From NCBI RefSeq assembly GCF_000313935.1, contig NZ_AMSS01000052.1, positions 54,721 to 118,720 of the forward strand: a stretch of DNA of 64,000 nt, written 5' to 3'. The translations under genes and the position numbers were made by a program. The notes beneath the pieces are model-generated. The model had not been told where the DNA came from, did no database searches, and saw only the letters and a program-made list of their open reading frames with translations. This document shows positions 9,016 through 17,362 of this stretch, piece after piece; position 1 is the stretch's first letter, and each line of letters starts with the position of its first letter. Source of the stretch: Acinetobacter sp. WC-141 (GTDB taxonomy: Bacteria > Pseudomonadota > Gammaproteobacteria > Pseudomonadales > Moraxellaceae).

Positions 9016-9831
9016 ATGACGACCAACAATACACAAATTCAAGCTGTTGTTTTTGACTGGGCTGGCACAACTGTAGATTTTGGTTCACGTGCACCAATTT
9101 TGGCTTTTATGGCGTTATTTAAAGACAATAAAGTTGAAATTACGGTTGAAGAAGCTCGTGCTCCGATGGGTTTAGAAAAACGTGACCATATTGCTGCTGT
9201 TTTAAAAATGCCGCGTGTAGCAGCTGCATGGCAGGACGTATATGGTCAGGCGGTAACTGAAGCAGATATTGACCGTTTATATAAAGACTTTATTCCTTAT
9301 CAATTAAAATCGATTCCAACATGTTCGGCTTTAATTCCGGGTGCATTGGCGACTTTTGAAAATATTAAAAAGCGTGGTGCAAAAATTGGTAGTAACACAG
9401 GTTATGCATCAATGATGATTGGTCGTTTGGTTAAAGATGCTGCCGATCAAGGCTACCGACCAGACTGTATTGTGACTGCCAGCGACGTGAAATTTGGTCG
9501 TCCATATCCTGAAATGTTATGGAAAAACCTAATTCAACTCGACGTATCCGACATTAAAACTGTTGTGAAAGTGGATGATACTGTGGTGGGTATTGATGAA
9601 GGTTTAAATGCTGGATGCTGGACGGTGGGTCTTGCAGTTAGCGGTAACGAAGTCGGTTTAAGCTTTGACGAGTGGAATGCATTATCGGCTGATGAGCAGA
9701 TCATTCTAAAAGATAAGGCTTACCAAAAAATGAATGCATCGGGTGCTCACTATGTGATTGATAGTGTCGCTGATTTACCAAATGTACTAGATGATATTGA
9801 ACGTCGTTTAGGGCAGGGCGAACGACCTTAA
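9016..9831 (+). CDS. phnX: Phosphonoacetaldehyde hydrolase
   Basis: HAD-superfamily phosphonatase that cleaves the C-P bond of phosphonoacetaldehyde to acetaldehyde and phosphate, completing the PhnWX pathway. VVFDWAGTTVDFGS supplies the nucleophile D14; alanine at +2 replaces the aspartate of ordinary HAD phosphatases, as is usual in phosphonatases. The cap domain has GLEKRDHIAAVLKMPRVAAAW, where K55 matches the Schiff-base lysine. Motif II is in SNTGYAS, and VKVDDTVVGIDEG carries the acidic metal ligands. The 271-residue length is normal. The ATG has GGGAAT upstream. Confidence 0.94.
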   Translation: MTTNNTQIQAVVFDWAGTTVDFGSRAPILAFMALFKDNKVEITVEEARAPMGLEKRDHIAAVLKMPRVAAAWQDVYGQAVTEADIDRLYKDFIPYQLKSIPTCSALIPGALATFENIKKRGAKIGSNTGYASMMIGRLVKDAADQGYRPDCIVTASDVKFGRPYPEMLWKNLIQLDVSDIKTVVKVDDTVVGIDEGLNAGCWTVGLAVSGNEVGLSFDEWNALSADEQIILKDKAYQKMNASGAHYVIDSVADLPNVLDDIERRLGQGERP

Positions 9832-9856
9832 ACAAATATCTCGGCAAATATTTTTT

Positions 9857-9884
9857 AAGCTTAGCTCCCTTGGGAACTAAGCTT
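9857..9884. terminator. Inverted repeat after phnX
   Basis: AAGCTTAGCTCCC and GGGAACTAAGCTT face each other around a two-base loop, with one non-Watson-Crick position. It lies 26 bases after the phnX stop. A T-run precedes it and an A-run follows it on the plus strand, so it is not a textbook intrinsic terminator in either direction. It probably marks the 3' end of the phosphonate transcript. Confidence 0.45.
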
Positions 9885-9929
9885 ACCTAAAAAATTAAAA
9901 TGAAGAGTAGATAAACTCTACATATTTGG

Positions 9930-9969
9930 AAATAAGGAGCAGCCTTGTGAGGTCGCTCCTTATTTCTTT
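9930..9969 (+). terminator. Probable terminator of the phn operon
   Basis: AAATAAGGAGC (9930-9940) pairs perfectly with GCTCCTTATTT (9955-9965) around a 14-base loop, followed by a T-rich CTTTC. It lies about 100 bases after phnX and before the convergent MFS gene. Two further imperfect inverted repeats follow at 9970-10001 and 10006-10039, so the whole gap is full of hairpins. Confidence 0.6.
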
Positions 9970-10056
9970 CTAACAATCTAGAACACATGTTTAGATCGTT
10001 AGAACCATCACCGCATATAGGCATATGACCTATGTGATGTTTTGTGATGGAATTCT

Positions 10057-11307
10057 TTACGACTTTTGTGGGTCATATAATTTTTCTTTAATAAATAGGG
10101 CCGGTATCACGCCGCAAATCAAGTATGCAAACCCCATGACCAAAAAACCTAAACCAATAGAACCGCCTGATGCTAAGAAGCCAATCGTTGCAGGTGCCAA
10201 AGCAGCGCCTAAACGACCCACATTGTAAGCACCGCCAATCGCTGTACCACGGATGGCTGTCGCAAAACTTTCAGTCATATAAGTTGCGTTTACGCCATAA
10301 GGAATACCGTATAAGAAGCCAAAGGTCACCAGTAAATATAGAATGTTGCTTGGTGAGTTATAAAAAACGATGAGTGGTAGGAAAATAGCAGTGCCAATAG
10401 CACCAAAGGCATAGGTAAAACGGCGCCCTAATTTATCGGCCATCATGCCTGCAAGGACTTTACCTAAAATCATGGCGGTATAGGTGCCCACCATATAGGC
10501 CGTCATTTCCTTAAATTTCATACCGAGTTCACTTTCAAGGTATGACGGCATCCAGTTATTTACACCATAGTAGCCAAACTGTAAAAAGCCTGCCGTTAAC
10601 GCCCATAAAATAAACATATTGCGGTTTCGTTTATCTTGAAAAATAAGCTTAAATGCTGACGTTTTTTCATTATTTTGAGTAAGACTAGGTTGCTGTAGGC
10701 GAGACTGTTGCCAAGCTAAAGGTTCTGGCACAAGAATATGCATGAGAACAGCAATAATGACTGGGATAATCGCAACATAAAACAGCATGCGCCAGCCATG
10801 ATCAGGAATAATCCAGCCTGCAAGTAAAGTTGCAACAATATAGCCTACGGTCCAGCCAGCTTGTAAGGTTCCAAGAACGGTGGTGCGAAAACGAGTCGGT
10901 ACATATTCAGCCATGAGGGTGTTACAGGCAATATAAAGTGAGCCTAAACCCAGTGATGCAAAAAATCTTAAAATACCAAACTGAAGAAAACTTTGGGTAA
11001 AGCCAAGCCCGCAAGTTAACAGTGAAAAAATGAGAATAGAAATAACAACAATGCGCACGCGGCCAAATTTGTCGCACGCCCATCCTCCAAAAATTCCGCC
11101 AATGGCCATACCAGCCAAAGTAAAACTACCGAGCATACCGGCTTGTACTGAACTTAAACCAAAATCTGCCTTAATACTATTTAAGCTATAAGACAGCATC
11201 ATCAAATCTGCACCATCAACCAGAAGTGCCAGAAATGCAAAAATAAATGCTATTTTCCACGTATGAGGCTGTATACGAGAAAGACCTTCTTTGTAATTTG
11301 TAGCCAT
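10057..11307 (-). CDS. MFS carrier, aromatic-acid/dicarboxylate:H+ symporter (AAHS) type
   Basis: A 416-residue, 12-helix inner-membrane carrier. Helix 1 has the DGADLMMLSYS motif typical of the AAHS family (PcaK, BenK, MucK, DcaK). Loop 2-3 has GGWACDKFGRVR, and loop 8-9 the matching MADKLGRR. It is a clear paralogue of the DcaK-like carrier at 26317-27600; both share GWACD.FGRVRI, NWMPSYLES or a close variant, and YGIPYG.NATYMTESF. It starts 61 bases downstream of the acyl-CoA dehydrogenase gene on the same strand, the same order as dcaA-dcaK. Probable substrate: a dicarboxylate or aromatic acid used by this cluster. Confidence 0.85.
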   Translation of the reverse strand: MATNYKEGLSRIQPHTWKIAFIFAFLALLVDGADLMMLSYSLNSIKADFGLSSVQAGMLGSFTLAGMAIGGIFGGWACDKFGRVRIVVISILIFSLLTCGLGFTQSFLQFGILRFFASLGLGSLYIACNTLMAEYVPTRFRTTVLGTLQAGWTVGYIVATLLAGWIIPDHGWRMLFYVAIIPVIIAVLMHILVPEPLAWQQSRLQQPSLTQNNEKTSAFKLIFQDKRNRNMFILWALTAGFLQFGYYGVNNWMPSYLESELGMKFKEMTAYMVGTYTAMILGKVLAGMMADKLGRRFTYAFGAIGTAIFLPLIVFYNSPSNILYLLVTFGFLYGIPYGVNATYMTESFATAIRGTAIGGAYNVGRLGAALAPATIGFLASGGSIGLGFLVMGFAYLICGVIPALFIKEKLYDPQKS

Positions 11308-11368
11308 AATCCATTACCTACATTTGATTGAAAGCACTTCAAGTCGTTTTAAAGTGCTTTAAATTTGA

Positions 11369-12520
11369 TTAAGACGCATCGCGAATCATATTTCGGGCAA
11401 TAATCACTTGTTGAATTTGGGTGGTGCCTTCATAGAGGCGGAATAAACGTACATCTCGATAAAAACGTTCAATGGCATATTCACTGATATAGCCCGCACC
11501 GCCGTGAATCTGTACGCAGCGATCAGCAACACGGCCACACATTTCGGTCGCAAACATTTTTGCGCATGAGGCTTCAGTGCTAACGTTCTGTCCTGCATCG
11601 CGTAGGCGTGCAGCGTCTAAGACCATACATTTAGCGGCATAAATTTCGGCTTTTGAGTCAGCAAGCATGGCTTGGATGAGTTGAAATTCGGCAATGGGTT
11701 GACCAAATTGCTTACGTTCGATGGCGTAATTTAAAGAGTCGTCTAGCATTCGTGTTGCTGCGCCGACGCTCAAAGCAGCAATATGCAAGCGACCTTTATC
11801 TAGCACTTTCATAGCAGTTTTAAAACCAACACCTTCAACACCACCAATGAGTGCGGAGGCAGGAATACGACAATTTTCAAAAATGACGTCACAGGTATGT
11901 GCGCCTTTTTGCCCCATCTTTTTATCGCGTTTGCCAAGAGAAATACCCGGAGTTTGGCTATCAACAATAAAAGCAGAAATACCATCAGCACCTTTAATAT
12001 CAGAGTTTGTGCGTGCCATAACCGTAAATACGCCCGCATGCGGGGCATTGGTAATAAAGCGTTTGGTACCATTTAAAATATAAAAGTCACCATCTTTAAC
12101 AGCGCTGGTTTTTAAAGAGGCAGCATCAGAACCTGCGTCCGGTTCGGTTAAGCAAAAAGAACTGATCACTTCACCACGTGCTAAACGTGGCAAGAAAAAT
12201 GATTTTTGTGCTTCGGTCCCATCAATAATCAGGCCACTTGAGCCAATGCCATTATTGGTCCCAATAAGAGAGCGAAAAGCAGGAGAGGTGCGACCTAATT
12301 CAAAAGCGACATAGACCTCTTCTTCCATCGTCAGTCCAAGACCTTCGTATTCTTCAGGAATGGTTAGACCAAATAGGCCCAAAGCTTTCATCTGTTCAAC
12401 GATATTTTGAGGAATTTCATCCGTTTCAGCGACTTCATTCTCATGAGGAATTAATACACCTTCAACAAATTGTCGAATCATATCAACAAGTTGATCTAAG
12501 GTTTCCTGATTACGAATCAT
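11369..12520 (-). CDS. Acyl-CoA dehydrogenase, DcaA paralogue
   Basis: A 383-residue FAD-dependent acyl-CoA dehydrogenase with the CLTEPDAGSDAAS and TKRFITNAPHAG flavin/substrate regions. The catalytic base is probably E364 in FRLYEGTTQIQQ. It is very close over its whole length to the DcaA-like protein at 25105-26259. Both have AFRSLIGTNNGIGSS; R83 there appears to align with the arginine that glutaryl-CoA dehydrogenases use to hold the distal carboxylate, which fits a dicarboxylyl-CoA substrate (my alignment, by eye). It is divergent from a CaiB-type CoA-transferase, so a route of CoA transfer followed by dehydrogenation is likely, perhaps for glutarate. Confidence 0.88.
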   Translation of the reverse strand: MIRNQETLDQLVDMIRQFVEGVLIPHENEVAETDEIPQNIVEQMKALGLFGLTIPEEYEGLGLTMEEEVYVAFELGRTSPAFRSLIGTNNGIGSSGLIIDGTEAQKSFFLPRLARGEVISSFCLTEPDAGSDAASLKTSAVKDGDFYILNGTKRFITNAPHAGVFTVMARTNSDIKGADGISAFIVDSQTPGISLGKRDKKMGQKGAHTCDVIFENCRIPASALIGGVEGVGFKTAMKVLDKGRLHIAALSVGAATRMLDDSLNYAIERKQFGQPIAEFQLIQAMLADSKAEIYAAKCMVLDAARLRDAGQNVSTEASCAKMFATEMCGRVADRCVQIHGGAGYISEYAIERFYRDVRLFRLYEGTTQIQQVIIARNMIRDAS

Positions 12521-12635
12521 AGTCTCGTCCTTTTACTACATACTAAAAACATCAATGTGATGTTCGTAAAATCACCAATATTTGAAGCGATAGTAATCAA
12601 TGAATGAGCGTAAAACAATATATTTTGAAAATTAA

Positions 12636-12650
12636 TTTCGCATTGCGGTA
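12636..12650. promoter_or_regulatory. IclR-like box (dehydrogenase side)
   Basis: TTTCGCA-T-TGCGGTA: the left arm is identical to the perfect palindrome at 14219-14233 and the right arm matches at five of seven positions. It lies 116 bases upstream of the minus-strand acyl-CoA dehydrogenase start. Confidence 0.55.
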
Positions 12651-12779
12651 TGTGGTTATTGATATGTGATTGGCTAATTTATTGATTTACTTAAGCTATA
12701 TTTTTTAATGAAAAATCATTATTTCCAGTGAAAAATTAACGTTTGATTTTTAAAAATAGCTGTGTATATTAAAAATATA

Positions 12780-12794
12780 TATCGCTGTGCGAAA
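12780..12794. promoter_or_regulatory. IclR-like box (CoA-transferase side)
   Basis: TATCGCT-G-TGCGAAA: the right arm is identical to the perfect palindrome at 14219-14233 and the left arm matches at five of seven positions. It lies 58 bases before the CaiB-type gene. Confidence 0.5.
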
Positions 12795-12851
12795 TTTTAA
12801 ATGGATAAGTTTTCCTATAGGAAATGAGTCACAAAATATAGTGGGATGAAG

Positions 12852-14069
12852 ATGGGTGCTTTAAATGGAATTCGGGTGCTTGACTTAAGTCGGGTATTGG
12901 CTGGACCTTGGTGTGGACAGATTCTTGCCGATTTGGGTGCAGAAGTAATCAAAATTGAAAGACCGAAAGTAGGTGATGATACTCGTTCTTGGGGACCACC
13001 TTGGATGAAAGATGACTCAGGTCAGGACACTCAAGAAGCGGCTTATTATCAGTCCACTAACCGCAATAAATTATCGGTAGCCATTGATATTGCCAGCCCA
13101 GATGGCCAAGAATTGATTAAAGCTCTCATTCAAGACACCGATGTTGTCATTGAAAACTATAAAGCGGGTTCTTTGAAAAAATACGGTTTGGACTACGAGT
13201 CTTTATCTGCCATTAACCCTAAACTGGTGTATTGCTCGATTACAGGTTTTGGTCAAAATGGTCCAAGAGCAGAAGAGCCGGGTTATGACTTTATTATTCA
13301 AGGCATGGGCGGCCTCATGTCGGTCACGGGTGAACGCGATGATTTGCCAGGCGGCGGACCACAAAAAGTAGGTGTCGCATTTTCCGATTTAGCCACAGGA
13401 CTTTATTCTACCATTGCCATACAGGCGGCTTTACTCAACCGTCATGTGACGGGTCTAGGTCAATACATTGATATGGCCTTGCTTGATGTTCAAATTGCCA
13501 CCATGGCAAATCAGGGAATGAACTATCTTTCATCGGGTAATATCCCTAAACGTTATGGTAATGCACATGCCAATATTGTGCCTTATCAAGTGTTTAAAGC
13601 TTCTGATCGTGATTTTATTATTGCGTGTGGAAATGACACTCAGTTTATTCAACTCTGTCGAAGTATTGGGTTACCCGATTTACCCAATGATGCGCGTTTT
13701 GCCCGAAATGCAGACCGAATCAAGCATCGTGATGAAATTATCGGAATTTTACAAACACACTTTTTAACTAAAACAGCCGATGAATGGGTAGATGCGATTT
13801 ATGCAGCTAAAGTTCCGGTAGGTGTGATTAATAATTTAGAACAAGCTTTTCAAGAACCACAAGTGATTGCCAGAGAAATGTTGGTCGAGATGAACCATTC
13901 TCAACGTGAAAAATTGAAGGTAATTGGTTCTCCAATCAAACTCTCTAGAACACCTGTTGAGTACAAAACCGCACCGCCATTGTTAGGTGAACATACTCAA
14001 GTGGTTTTAGGTCGAGTGATTTCTTCAGAAAAGCTAGCCGAACTCAAAGACAAGGGTGTAATTGGGTAA
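12852..14069 (+). CDS. CaiB/BaiF-type (class III) CoA-transferase
   Basis: About 405 residues, with the class III hallmarks IRVLDLSRVLAGPWCGQILADLGAEVIKIE, DTDVVIENYKAGSLKKYGLDY and ITGFGQNGP. The aspartate in GVAFSDLATGLY is the expected nucleophile forming the acyl/CoA intermediate. I prefer the ATG at 12852, spaced 5 bases from GGGA, over the one at 12846. The region MALLDVQIATMANQGMNYL and the pairing with a dicarboxylyl-CoA-like dehydrogenase recall succinyl-CoA:glutarate CoA-transferases, so it may activate glutarate or a similar diacid. That substrate is inference. Confidence 0.85.
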   Translation: MGALNGIRVLDLSRVLAGPWCGQILADLGAEVIKIERPKVGDDTRSWGPPWMKDDSGQDTQEAAYYQSTNRNKLSVAIDIASPDGQELIKALIQDTDVVIENYKAGSLKKYGLDYESLSAINPKLVYCSITGFGQNGPRAEEPGYDFIIQGMGGLMSVTGERDDLPGGGPQKVGVAFSDLATGLYSTIAIQAALLNRHVTGLGQYIDMALLDVQIATMANQGMNYLSSGNIPKRYGNAHANIVPYQVFKASDRDFIIACGNDTQFIQLCRSIGLPDLPNDARFARNADRIKHRDEIIGILQTHFLTKTADEWVDAIYAAKVPVGVINNLEQAFQEPQVIAREMLVEMNHSQREKLKVIGSPIKLSRTPVEYKTAPPLLGEHTQVVLGRVISSEKLAELKDKGVIG

Positions 14070-14218
14070 GTGGCTTAAAAGCGGAAGGTTAAAATTATAT
14101 TTAAAATCAGAAAATAAAATATTTACTCTTCCGCTTTAATGAGTTAAATGAAGTTATCTTTTTGATGCAGACTTAGATGTTTGCTCTTTTGCTATTTATA
14201 GAAAAAATAGATTATAAT

Positions 14219-14233
14219 TTTCGCAGTGCGAAA
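14219..14233. promoter_or_regulatory. Perfect IclR-like palindrome upstream of the IclR gene
   Basis: TTTCGCA-G-TGCGAAA, a perfect palindrome about a single base, sits 17-31 bases before the preferred start of the IclR-type regulator. It is the best-formed member of a motif found in several control regions between 12 and 33 kb. The position suggests autoregulation. A GTG at 14226 lies inside it and is therefore unlikely to be the start codon. Confidence 0.68.
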
Positions 14234-14249
14234 CAAAATGTGGATTGGT

Positions 14250-15101
14250 ATGACAATGAATGATGCAGTAGATGCAGAACAGACAGAAAAATTATTAGCG
14301 CCTTTAAGACATGAATTATTACATCCGATTGAAGACATGCAGGATGAAAATGATCGCCAATTTATTACTGCATTAGCACGTGGTTTAGAGCTATTACGTT
14401 GTTTTACGCCTAAGCATCAGCATTTGGGTAACCAAGAACTTGCTCAAATGACAGGTTTGCCAAAACCAACCATTACTCGTCTTACACATACCTTGTCGCG
14501 TTTGGGTTATATCAAACAAGTGCCTAACTCAAGCAAATTCCAGCTTTCAGTGGGTGTTCTTGCGTTTGGTTATTCGATGCTGTCTAACGTATCGATTCGC
14601 TCTATTGCTCATCCATATATGAAAAATTTAGCAGACTATGCTGGCGCTGCTGTTGCAATGGCAACACGCGATCGACTGAACATGATTTACCTTGATGTGG
14701 TGCAAGGTAAAGGCAATATGACCATGCGCCGTCAAGTCGGAACCTATTTACCGATTCATTTAAGTTCAATGGGACGTGCTTGTTTGGCCGCAATGCCTGA
14801 AGATGAACGAGAGTTTTTGCTTGATGCCATTCGTAGCAAGCATAAAGAAGACTGGATTAAAATTAACCGTGATCTAGACAAAGCATTTAAAGACTATCAA
14901 GATTTTGGATATTGTTTTTCAATCGGTGAATGGCATAAAGATGTGAACTCGGTTGCTGTTCCACTGATTCATGAACAACATGGTTTATTAGTGTTCAACT
15001 GTGGCGGGCCAAGTTTTATTATGAACCGTGAAAAACTCGAAGAAGATATTGCACCACGTCTTTCGCATATGGTGAATAATATTCGTACCGAGATTAGTTA
15101 A
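14250..15101 (+). CDS. IclR-family regulator (paralogue 1)
   Basis: About 283 residues. An N-terminal winged helix (FITALARGLELLRCF ... NQELAQMTGLPKPTITRLTHTLSRLGYI) precedes the IclR effector domain (VAMATRDRLNMIYLDVV, LSSMGRACLAAMPEDERE, FGYCFSIGEWHKDVNSVAVPL). The PcaU/PcaR/PobR group of aromatic and diacid regulators is the nearest relative I can name. It is strikingly similar to the regulator at 19455-20297. I start it at 14250 or 14256, since the upstream GTG falls in the palindrome. It follows the CoA-transferase gene on the same strand after 180 bases but has its own control site. Confidence 0.87.
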   Translation: MTMNDAVDAEQTEKLLAPLRHELLHPIEDMQDENDRQFITALARGLELLRCFTPKHQHLGNQELAQMTGLPKPTITRLTHTLSRLGYIKQVPNSSKFQLSVGVLAFGYSMLSNVSIRSIAHPYMKNLADYAGAAVAMATRDRLNMIYLDVVQGKGNMTMRRQVGTYLPIHLSSMGRACLAAMPEDEREFLLDAIRSKHKEDWIKINRDLDKAFKDYQDFGYCFSIGEWHKDVNSVAVPLIHEQHGLLVFNCGGPSFIMNREKLEEDIAPRLSHMVNNIRTEIS

Positions 15102-15115
15102 ACGTATCGAATCCA

Positions 15116-15162
15116 CTCATAAAAAAGCCAACTTTGATTTTCAAAGTTGGCTTTTTTATGAG
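15116..15162. terminator. Strong bidirectional terminator
   Basis: A 22-bp stem: CTCATAAAAAAGCC with the following AACTTTGA pairs perfectly with the facing arm ending GGCTTTTTTATGAG, around a three-base loop. A and T runs on both sides make it work both ways. It separates the convergent IclR and crotonase genes. Confidence 0.85.
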
Positions 15163-15170
15163 GTGTATTT

Positions 15171-15983
15171 TTAGGGCGCTTGCTTGTGAAAGTTCGGTTT
15201 TCTTTTTTCTTGGAAAGCGCTTAGAGCTTCTTTAAATTCAGGGCTTTGTAAACAATGCGAGAAAATAGTCGATTCATGATCAATACGGTTTAATAGATCA
15301 TCAATTGGCATGTCTCTTAATAACTTTTTGCTGAGCTGTAATGCTTGGCTTGGTTTATGGGCTAATTTGGTTGCCACGACTTCAACCACCTCATCAAGCT
15401 CTGTTGCTTCAAATATTTCATTCACTAAGCCATAGTTTTTTGCTTGGTCTGCCGAAAATTTCTCGCCGAGTAAAATAATTTCTGAAGCCCGAGCGAAACC
15501 TAATAGTCTTGGCAGGATGTAACTTGAGCCAGCTTCGGGAACAAGCCCCAAATTCACAAAGGGAAACTGAAAAATAGAGTTTTGACTTGCATATACAAGG
15601 TCACAATGTAGAAGCATGGTACTGCCAATACCAATCGCCACGCCATTTACTTTGGCAATAATTGGTTTTGGAAACGTTGCTAAACTTTTTAAGAAAACAA
15701 TCGAAGAGGGCGGCTCAGTACTTGTTGTATCGCGTGTTTCGAAAGCGTTGACATCATTGCCACTGGTAAATGCAGAGCCTTCACCTGTGAGCACAACCAC
15801 ATGAACGTCTTGATTGGTTGCAGCCTCATCTAATGCCAGACTTAGAGTCGCATACATTTCATAGTTAATTGCATTCTTCTTGGCAGGATTGCTCATCGTT
15901 AGCGTTAATATATGTTTATCTAAATGCTGTTGAATTGTGCCTGTTATCAATTTATTTTGACTCTTATCATCCTGTTGCATCAT
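15171..15983 (-). CDS. Enoyl-CoA hydratase/isomerase (crotonase) family protein
   Basis: A 270-residue crotonase-fold protein. The oxyanion-hole segments are GEGSAFTSGNDVNAF and AKVNGVAIGIGSTMLLHCDL. The active-site loop reads FVNLGLVPEAGSSYILPRLLG; the single glutamate in VPEAGSS and lack of the QPEI glutamate are more like delta3-delta2-enoyl-CoA isomerases than true hydratases. It probably rearranges or hydrates an enoyl-CoA made by the neighbouring dehydrogenase. The ATG at 15983 is preceded by AAAAGGAATG. It runs convergent to the IclR gene across a strong terminator. Confidence 0.8.
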   Translation of the reverse strand: MMQQDDKSQNKLITGTIQQHLDKHILTLTMSNPAKKNAINYEMYATLSLALDEAATNQDVHVVVLTGEGSAFTSGNDVNAFETRDTTSTEPPSSIVFLKSLATFPKPIIAKVNGVAIGIGSTMLLHCDLVYASQNSIFQFPFVNLGLVPEAGSSYILPRLLGFARASEIILLGEKFSADQAKNYGLVNEIFEATELDEVVEVVATKLAHKPSQALQLSKKLLRDMPIDDLLNRIDHESTIFSHCLQSPEFKEALSAFQEKRKPNFHKQAP

Positions 15984-16144
15984 TCATTCCTTTTAATTAA
16001 CTATTTGAAAAATATTTGCTTTATTGTTGATTTAAACCAAATATTTTCATGCAAATTTCTGGCTAAGACTTTAAATTCAATAATGTGATGCTATCTAAAA
16101 ATAATTCCGTTATCAATTATTTTGTTTTATATTATGGTATATAG

Positions 16145-16159
16145 TTTTGTATTGTGAAA
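16145..16159. promoter_or_regulatory. Weak IclR-like box before the nitronate monooxygenase
   Basis: TTTTGTA-T-TGTGAAA resembles the motif TTTCGCA-N-TGCGAAA with C/T and G/A changes at the same positions. It lies about 110 bases before the nitronate monooxygenase start. Confidence 0.35.
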
Positions 16160-16268
16160 TTTTAGGCTTATGGAAGTTTAAAAATGTTTACAGGATTTAT
16201 GAATAAATAAGTATCTAGCCTTGCTAAGGAAATGAGAAGCTAGCTATAAAACAGTGAGTAGAAATAAT

Positions 16269-17240
16269 ATGAAGACCAAAATTACAGAATTATTTGAAAT
16301 TGAACATCCGATTATTCAAGGCGGAATGCATTATGTTGGTTTTGCAGAGCTTGCGGCTGCGGTTTCTAACGCGGGTGGGTTAGGCATTATTACGGGTCTG
16401 ACTCAGCGAACTCCTGAAAACTTAGCAAAAGAAATTGCCCGTTGCCGAGAAATGACGGATAAACCTTTTGGTGTAAATTTAACTTTCTTACCGACAGTAA
16501 ATACACCTGATTATCCGGGTTTCGTAGAAGCAATCATTAAAGGTGGCGTAAAGGTGGTTGAAACAGCAGGGCGTAATCCTGAACAAGTCATGCCATATTT
16601 AAAAGCTGCTGGTATTAAAGTAATTCACAAATGTACTTCGGTTCGACATAGCTTAAAAGCACAGCAAATTGGGTGCGATGCGGTTTCTGTAGATGGATTT
16701 GAGTGTGGTGGCCACCCTGGGGAAGATGACGTACCAAACATGATTTTATTGCCTTTAGCTGCCGATGCACTGGAAATTCCGTTTGTTGCCTCAGGTGGCA
16801 TGGCAAATGGACGATCCCTCGCTGCTGCTTTAGCGATGGGAGCAGATGGAATTAATATGGGAACGCGCTTCATTGCGACTCAGGAAGCTCCCGTACATGC
16901 AAATGTAAAACAGGCGATTTTGAATGCAACCGAACGAGATACGCGTTTAATTATGCGTGCTTTACGAAACACAGAACGTGTCATGAATAATGCTGCTGTA
17001 GAAAAAATCGTGGCAAAAGAAAAAGCACTCGGCGATAACATTAAATTTGAAGATATTATTGAAGAAGTTGCTGGTGTTTATCCAAAAGTAATGATTGATG
17101 GTGATGTCAATGCGGGCGCATGGTCATGTGGATTAGTCGCAAGTTTGATTCATGATATTCCGACATGTGATGAACTGGTCAGCCGAATTGTCAAAGAGGC
17201 AGAAGATATTATTCGTGGGCGTTTATTAGGGGTGTTATAA
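16269..17240 (+). CDS. Nitronate monooxygenase / NAD(P)H:flavin oxidoreductase
   Basis: A TIM-barrel FMN enzyme of about 323 residues. The start HPIIQGGMHYVGFAELAAAVSNAG, the FGVNLTFLP strand, DGFECGGHPGEDD (with the family's active-site histidine) and ASGGMANGRSLAAALAMGADGINMGTRF are typical of the 2-nitropropane dioxygenase family. The frame opens at a GTG at 16254, but the ATG at 16269 gives the usual N-terminus. Members oxidise alkyl nitronates such as propionate-3-nitronate or act as quinone reductases; some sit in CoA-thioester pathways as enoyl reductases. A copy of its last 20 codons lies at 18098-18157. Confidence 0.85.
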   Translation: MKTKITELFEIEHPIIQGGMHYVGFAELAAAVSNAGGLGIITGLTQRTPENLAKEIARCREMTDKPFGVNLTFLPTVNTPDYPGFVEAIIKGGVKVVETAGRNPEQVMPYLKAAGIKVIHKCTSVRHSLKAQQIGCDAVSVDGFECGGHPGEDDVPNMILLPLAADALEIPFVASGGMANGRSLAAALAMGADGINMGTRFIATQEAPVHANVKQAILNATERDTRLIMRALRNTERVMNNAAVEKIVAKEKALGDNIKFEDIIEEVAGVYPKVMIDGDVNAGAWSCGLVASLIHDIPTCDELVSRIVKEAEDIIRGRLLGVL

Positions 17241-17362
17241 AGTAAGATTATTATCTATATTAATCTTAATAATAGAGCAAGATTTCTTTATAGTAAGTAA
17301 TGTAATAGCTTAAATTTAATAACTGATTAAATTTAAGCTATTACATGGAATATTCTATTATA

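Larger units (their letters stand above)
12521..12851. other. Divergent control region with two IclR-like boxes
   Basis: An AT-rich gap of about 330 bases between the divergent dehydrogenase and CoA-transferase genes. It holds two copies of the recurring palindromic motif (12636-12650 and 12780-12794), one nearer each gene. No open frame with a ribosome-binding site is seen. Confidence 0.6.
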
